64,000 bases of DNA from Fen-1362 sp049516395. Lineage in GTDB: Bacteria; Planctomycetota; Phycisphaerae; Sedimentisphaerales; Anaerobacaceae. Under the pieces are notes generated by a model, which was not told where the DNA came from, ran no database searches, and saw nothing but the letters and a program-made list of their open reading frames with translations. This document shows positions 62,603 to 64,000 of this stretch, in pieces. A program made the translations under genes and the position numbers. Location of the stretch: NCBI GenBank assembly GCA_049516395.1, contig JBEKTD010000011.1, forward strand, positions 27,573-91,572. The letters run 5' to 3'. Within the stretch, counting starts at the first letter, position 1; the number at the start of each line of letters is the position of its first letter.

Positions 62603-63280
62603 ATGAAAAAAGAAGTATCTAATATGTTATCGAAAGCAAGTCAGTTATATGCAGATCAGACTGCTATACGGGCGCTTATTAACATAATCCCATATATAGG
62701 GGGTTCTTTAGACGTAATTTTTGTTTCAAAAGGGCAGAAGATAGTTGATCAGCGACTTCGGGAATTCATAAAGAAGCTGACTGAGGAACTAAATAAAGTT
62801 TCCGAGAGTAAGGTTGACAAAAAGTATCTTGACTCAGAAGAATGGTTTGATGTTGTAATTAAAGCAATGGATAGTGCGAGAAAAACCAGAGATACGGAGA
62901 AAATATCTTGGTATGCAAAAATTTTACGTGGAGCAGTGGCTTTGGGAGATCGTATTGACTTTGATCCAGAGGCCTATCTTCAAGTATTAACAGAGTTAAG
63001 TTCAAATGAGTTAAGAGTAGCAAAAGTTATCTTTGAGATGCAAAAAGAAGGTCCTAAGGATGGTGAAGACGAGTTATTTTGGGCTCACAATAAAGGTTGG
63101 CGTGAACTTCCTCAAAAATGTTATTTTATTTCTAAGGATGATCTTGCCTTCATTCTTCTACGTTTACAAAAAGCAGGATTTATCCGAGAAATAACGGGAG
63201 GGCGTCTTGATTACCAAGGAGGGACTTATGTTATGACCCCGACCTTTCGAAAACTTATGCGGTACATAAATGAGGAGTAA
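62603..63280 (+). CDS. Protein of unknown function with possible C-terminal winged helix
   Basis: 225 residues from ATG 62603; an upstream in-frame start would run through the repeat-derived remnant and is rejected. An amphipathic helix region at about 20-50 (AIRALINIIPYIGGSLDVIFVSKGQKIVDQRL) may touch a membrane. Then a charged helical section follows (REFIKKLTEELNKVSESKVDKKY; DVVIKAMDSARKTRDTEKI). The end (about 140-225; ELSSNELRVAKVIFEMQ...DLAFILLRLQKAGFIREI) looks like a winged helix. A/T richness is above that of the neighbours, suggesting transfer. No family is recognised. Confidence 0.6.
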   Translation: MKKEVSNMLSKASQLYADQTAIRALINIIPYIGGSLDVIFVSKGQKIVDQRLREFIKKLTEELNKVSESKVDKKYLDSEEWFDVVIKAMDSARKTRDTEKISWYAKILRGAVALGDRIDFDPEAYLQVLTELSSNELRVAKVIFEMQKEGPKDGEDELFWAHNKGWRELPQKCYFISKDDLAFILLRLQKAGFIREITGGRLDYQGGTYVMTPTFRKLMRYINEE

Positions 63281-64000
63281 AAGGGGGACATTCTGTTTTT
63301 TGGCGATTCAAAAATAAAACCGGCGAACTTGTTTATATCGATACATTACGAAAATAAATAATCAGTGAAAATCTGTGTAATCTGTGGTTAAAATTCTCTG
63401 TGCTCTCTGTGTCCTCTGTGGCTGAGAAACTCTGTGGCTTTTTTTCAGGGCGATTCAAAGATAAAACCGGCAATCGACAATCCGAAATGGAATCCGTGTT
63501 ATTTTATCGTCAGCCGGTAAATCGCCTCTGGCGATGCCCCTAAGGGGCGGCAGATGAGTAGCGGGCATTCACAGATACGAGTATCGAGGATTGCCCGCTG
63601 TGAGTATGCCATCCGGCTGACTAAATCCGTGAGAATCCGTGTAATCCGTGGTTAAACCTTTGTGCCTTCGTGGTGACAAAACCTGCGTAATCTGCGCAAT
63701 CAGCGTCTAAAAAGAAATTCTTCGTGTCCCTTCGCGCTCTTCGTGGTGAAAAAACAGTGTCTAAAAATTCTCTGCTTTATTTTGCGCTAGGTGGTATTGA
63801 CACCTACTGATGTTTGTCCGTGTCTGAAATCTTAAATCTTAAATTCTTCTTCTTCGCCTTTGGCGGATTCAACATTGGTCATTGAACATTGGATATTCGA
63901 TATTTATCCGCAGTAGTTTTAACGAAGGCGGATTGGGCATTCACCCGTCCTCTGCCTCCTGATTTCTAACTTCTAAATTCTCACTTCTCCCGAACAGAGA
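63281..64000. other. Gene-free end region: remnants, word-like repeats and a palindromic element
   Basis: Holds two more F/W-(S)-G-R-F-K-x-K-T-G remnants (63300-63357; 63440-63540), a palindromic element (63509-63621), and long runs of words such as ATCTGTGTAATCTGTGGTTA, CTCTGTGCTCTCTGTGTCCT, CTTCGTGTCCCTTCGCGCTC and CATTGAACATTGGATATTCG. No gene or tRNA is seen. Confidence 0.6.
63509..63621. repeat. Multi-hairpin palindromic element
   Basis: Outer arms GTCAGCCGG (63509-63517) and CCGGCTGAC (63613-63621) are perfect. Inside are TCGCC-tct-GGCGA, GCCCC-taa-GGGGC, and AGCGGGCA (63560-63567) facing TGCCCGCT (63592-63599), with GATAC-ga-GTATC at its tip. It could be a folded RNA or a small non-autonomous transposon-like repeat. 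Confidence 0.55.

Overview
This window looks like a chromosomal segment of a bacterium, most likely a planctomycete of the Phycisphaerae (Sedimentisphaerales-like). This lineage call is inference. It rests on a subtilase ending in a dockerin-like duplicated D-x-x-D-L/F...DWL motif, a PEP-CTERM protein, an ECF sigma factor overlapping an anti-sigma factor that carries an H-x-DG prepilin-type motif, several small secreted proteins, and a 23S-5S rRNA cluster with no 16S gene attached. Most genes are housekeeping; no transposase, integrase or CRISPR array was seen.

Layout. 1-5.1 kb: the end of a zinc/manganese ABC permease gene, then a tight rightward run for sugar-nucleotide and polysaccharide work (manA, DegT aminotransferase, NusG-like antiterminator, UDP-glucose dehydrogenase, UDP-sugar epimerase). 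5.2-9.7 kb: a secreted subtilase-like protein, then leftward dtxR-like/feoA/feoB for ferrous iron uptake, with two matching palindromic operators. 9.8-17.2 kb: tRNA-Pro, a DUF2905 protein, cinA, a beta-barrel candidate, a zinc alcohol dehydrogenase, a large secreted Kelch-type protein and tRNA-Arg. 17.5-22.3 kb: secreted proteins and lipoproteins, including two tandem paralogues, then an ECF sigma/anti-sigma pair. 22.6-26.7 kb: a nitronate monooxygenase-like enzyme, larC, a small exported protein and an exported MsrB-MsrA fusion.

26.8-31.7 kb is the most unusual part. A strong promoter with an A-tract drives a candidate structured RNA of about 190 nt that ends in a terminator. tRNA-Ile, tRNA-Ala, 23S and 5S follow. 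The 23S gene has an expanded helix built of nested palindromes. The 3' end of 5S plus its terminator is duplicated as a perfect 85-bp direct repeat, and between the copies sits a 600-bp islet with its own promoter and a DUF4160/DUF2442 gene pair.

31.7-48.3 kb: cellobiose 2-epimerase-like, coaX, a divergent MnmE-like GTPase without the C-terminal cysteine motif, mutS, an HI0933-type flavoprotein, a secreted hydrolase, a GH116 glucosidase, glyS, YhcH, PspC, a frameshifted SGNH esterase, asnS with a coiled-coil insert, and prmC. 48.5-61.1 kb: a PEP-CTERM protein, an aldolase plus aroB-like pair, apt, a primary-like sigma factor, two lipoproteins, rpsA, ispH, a GGCT/amidoligase-like fusion and a family 2 glycosyltransferase. 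61.1-64 kb: gene-poor, with short word-like degenerate repeats, an HsdR_N-type nuclease-domain protein, an unknown protein and repeated coding remnants.
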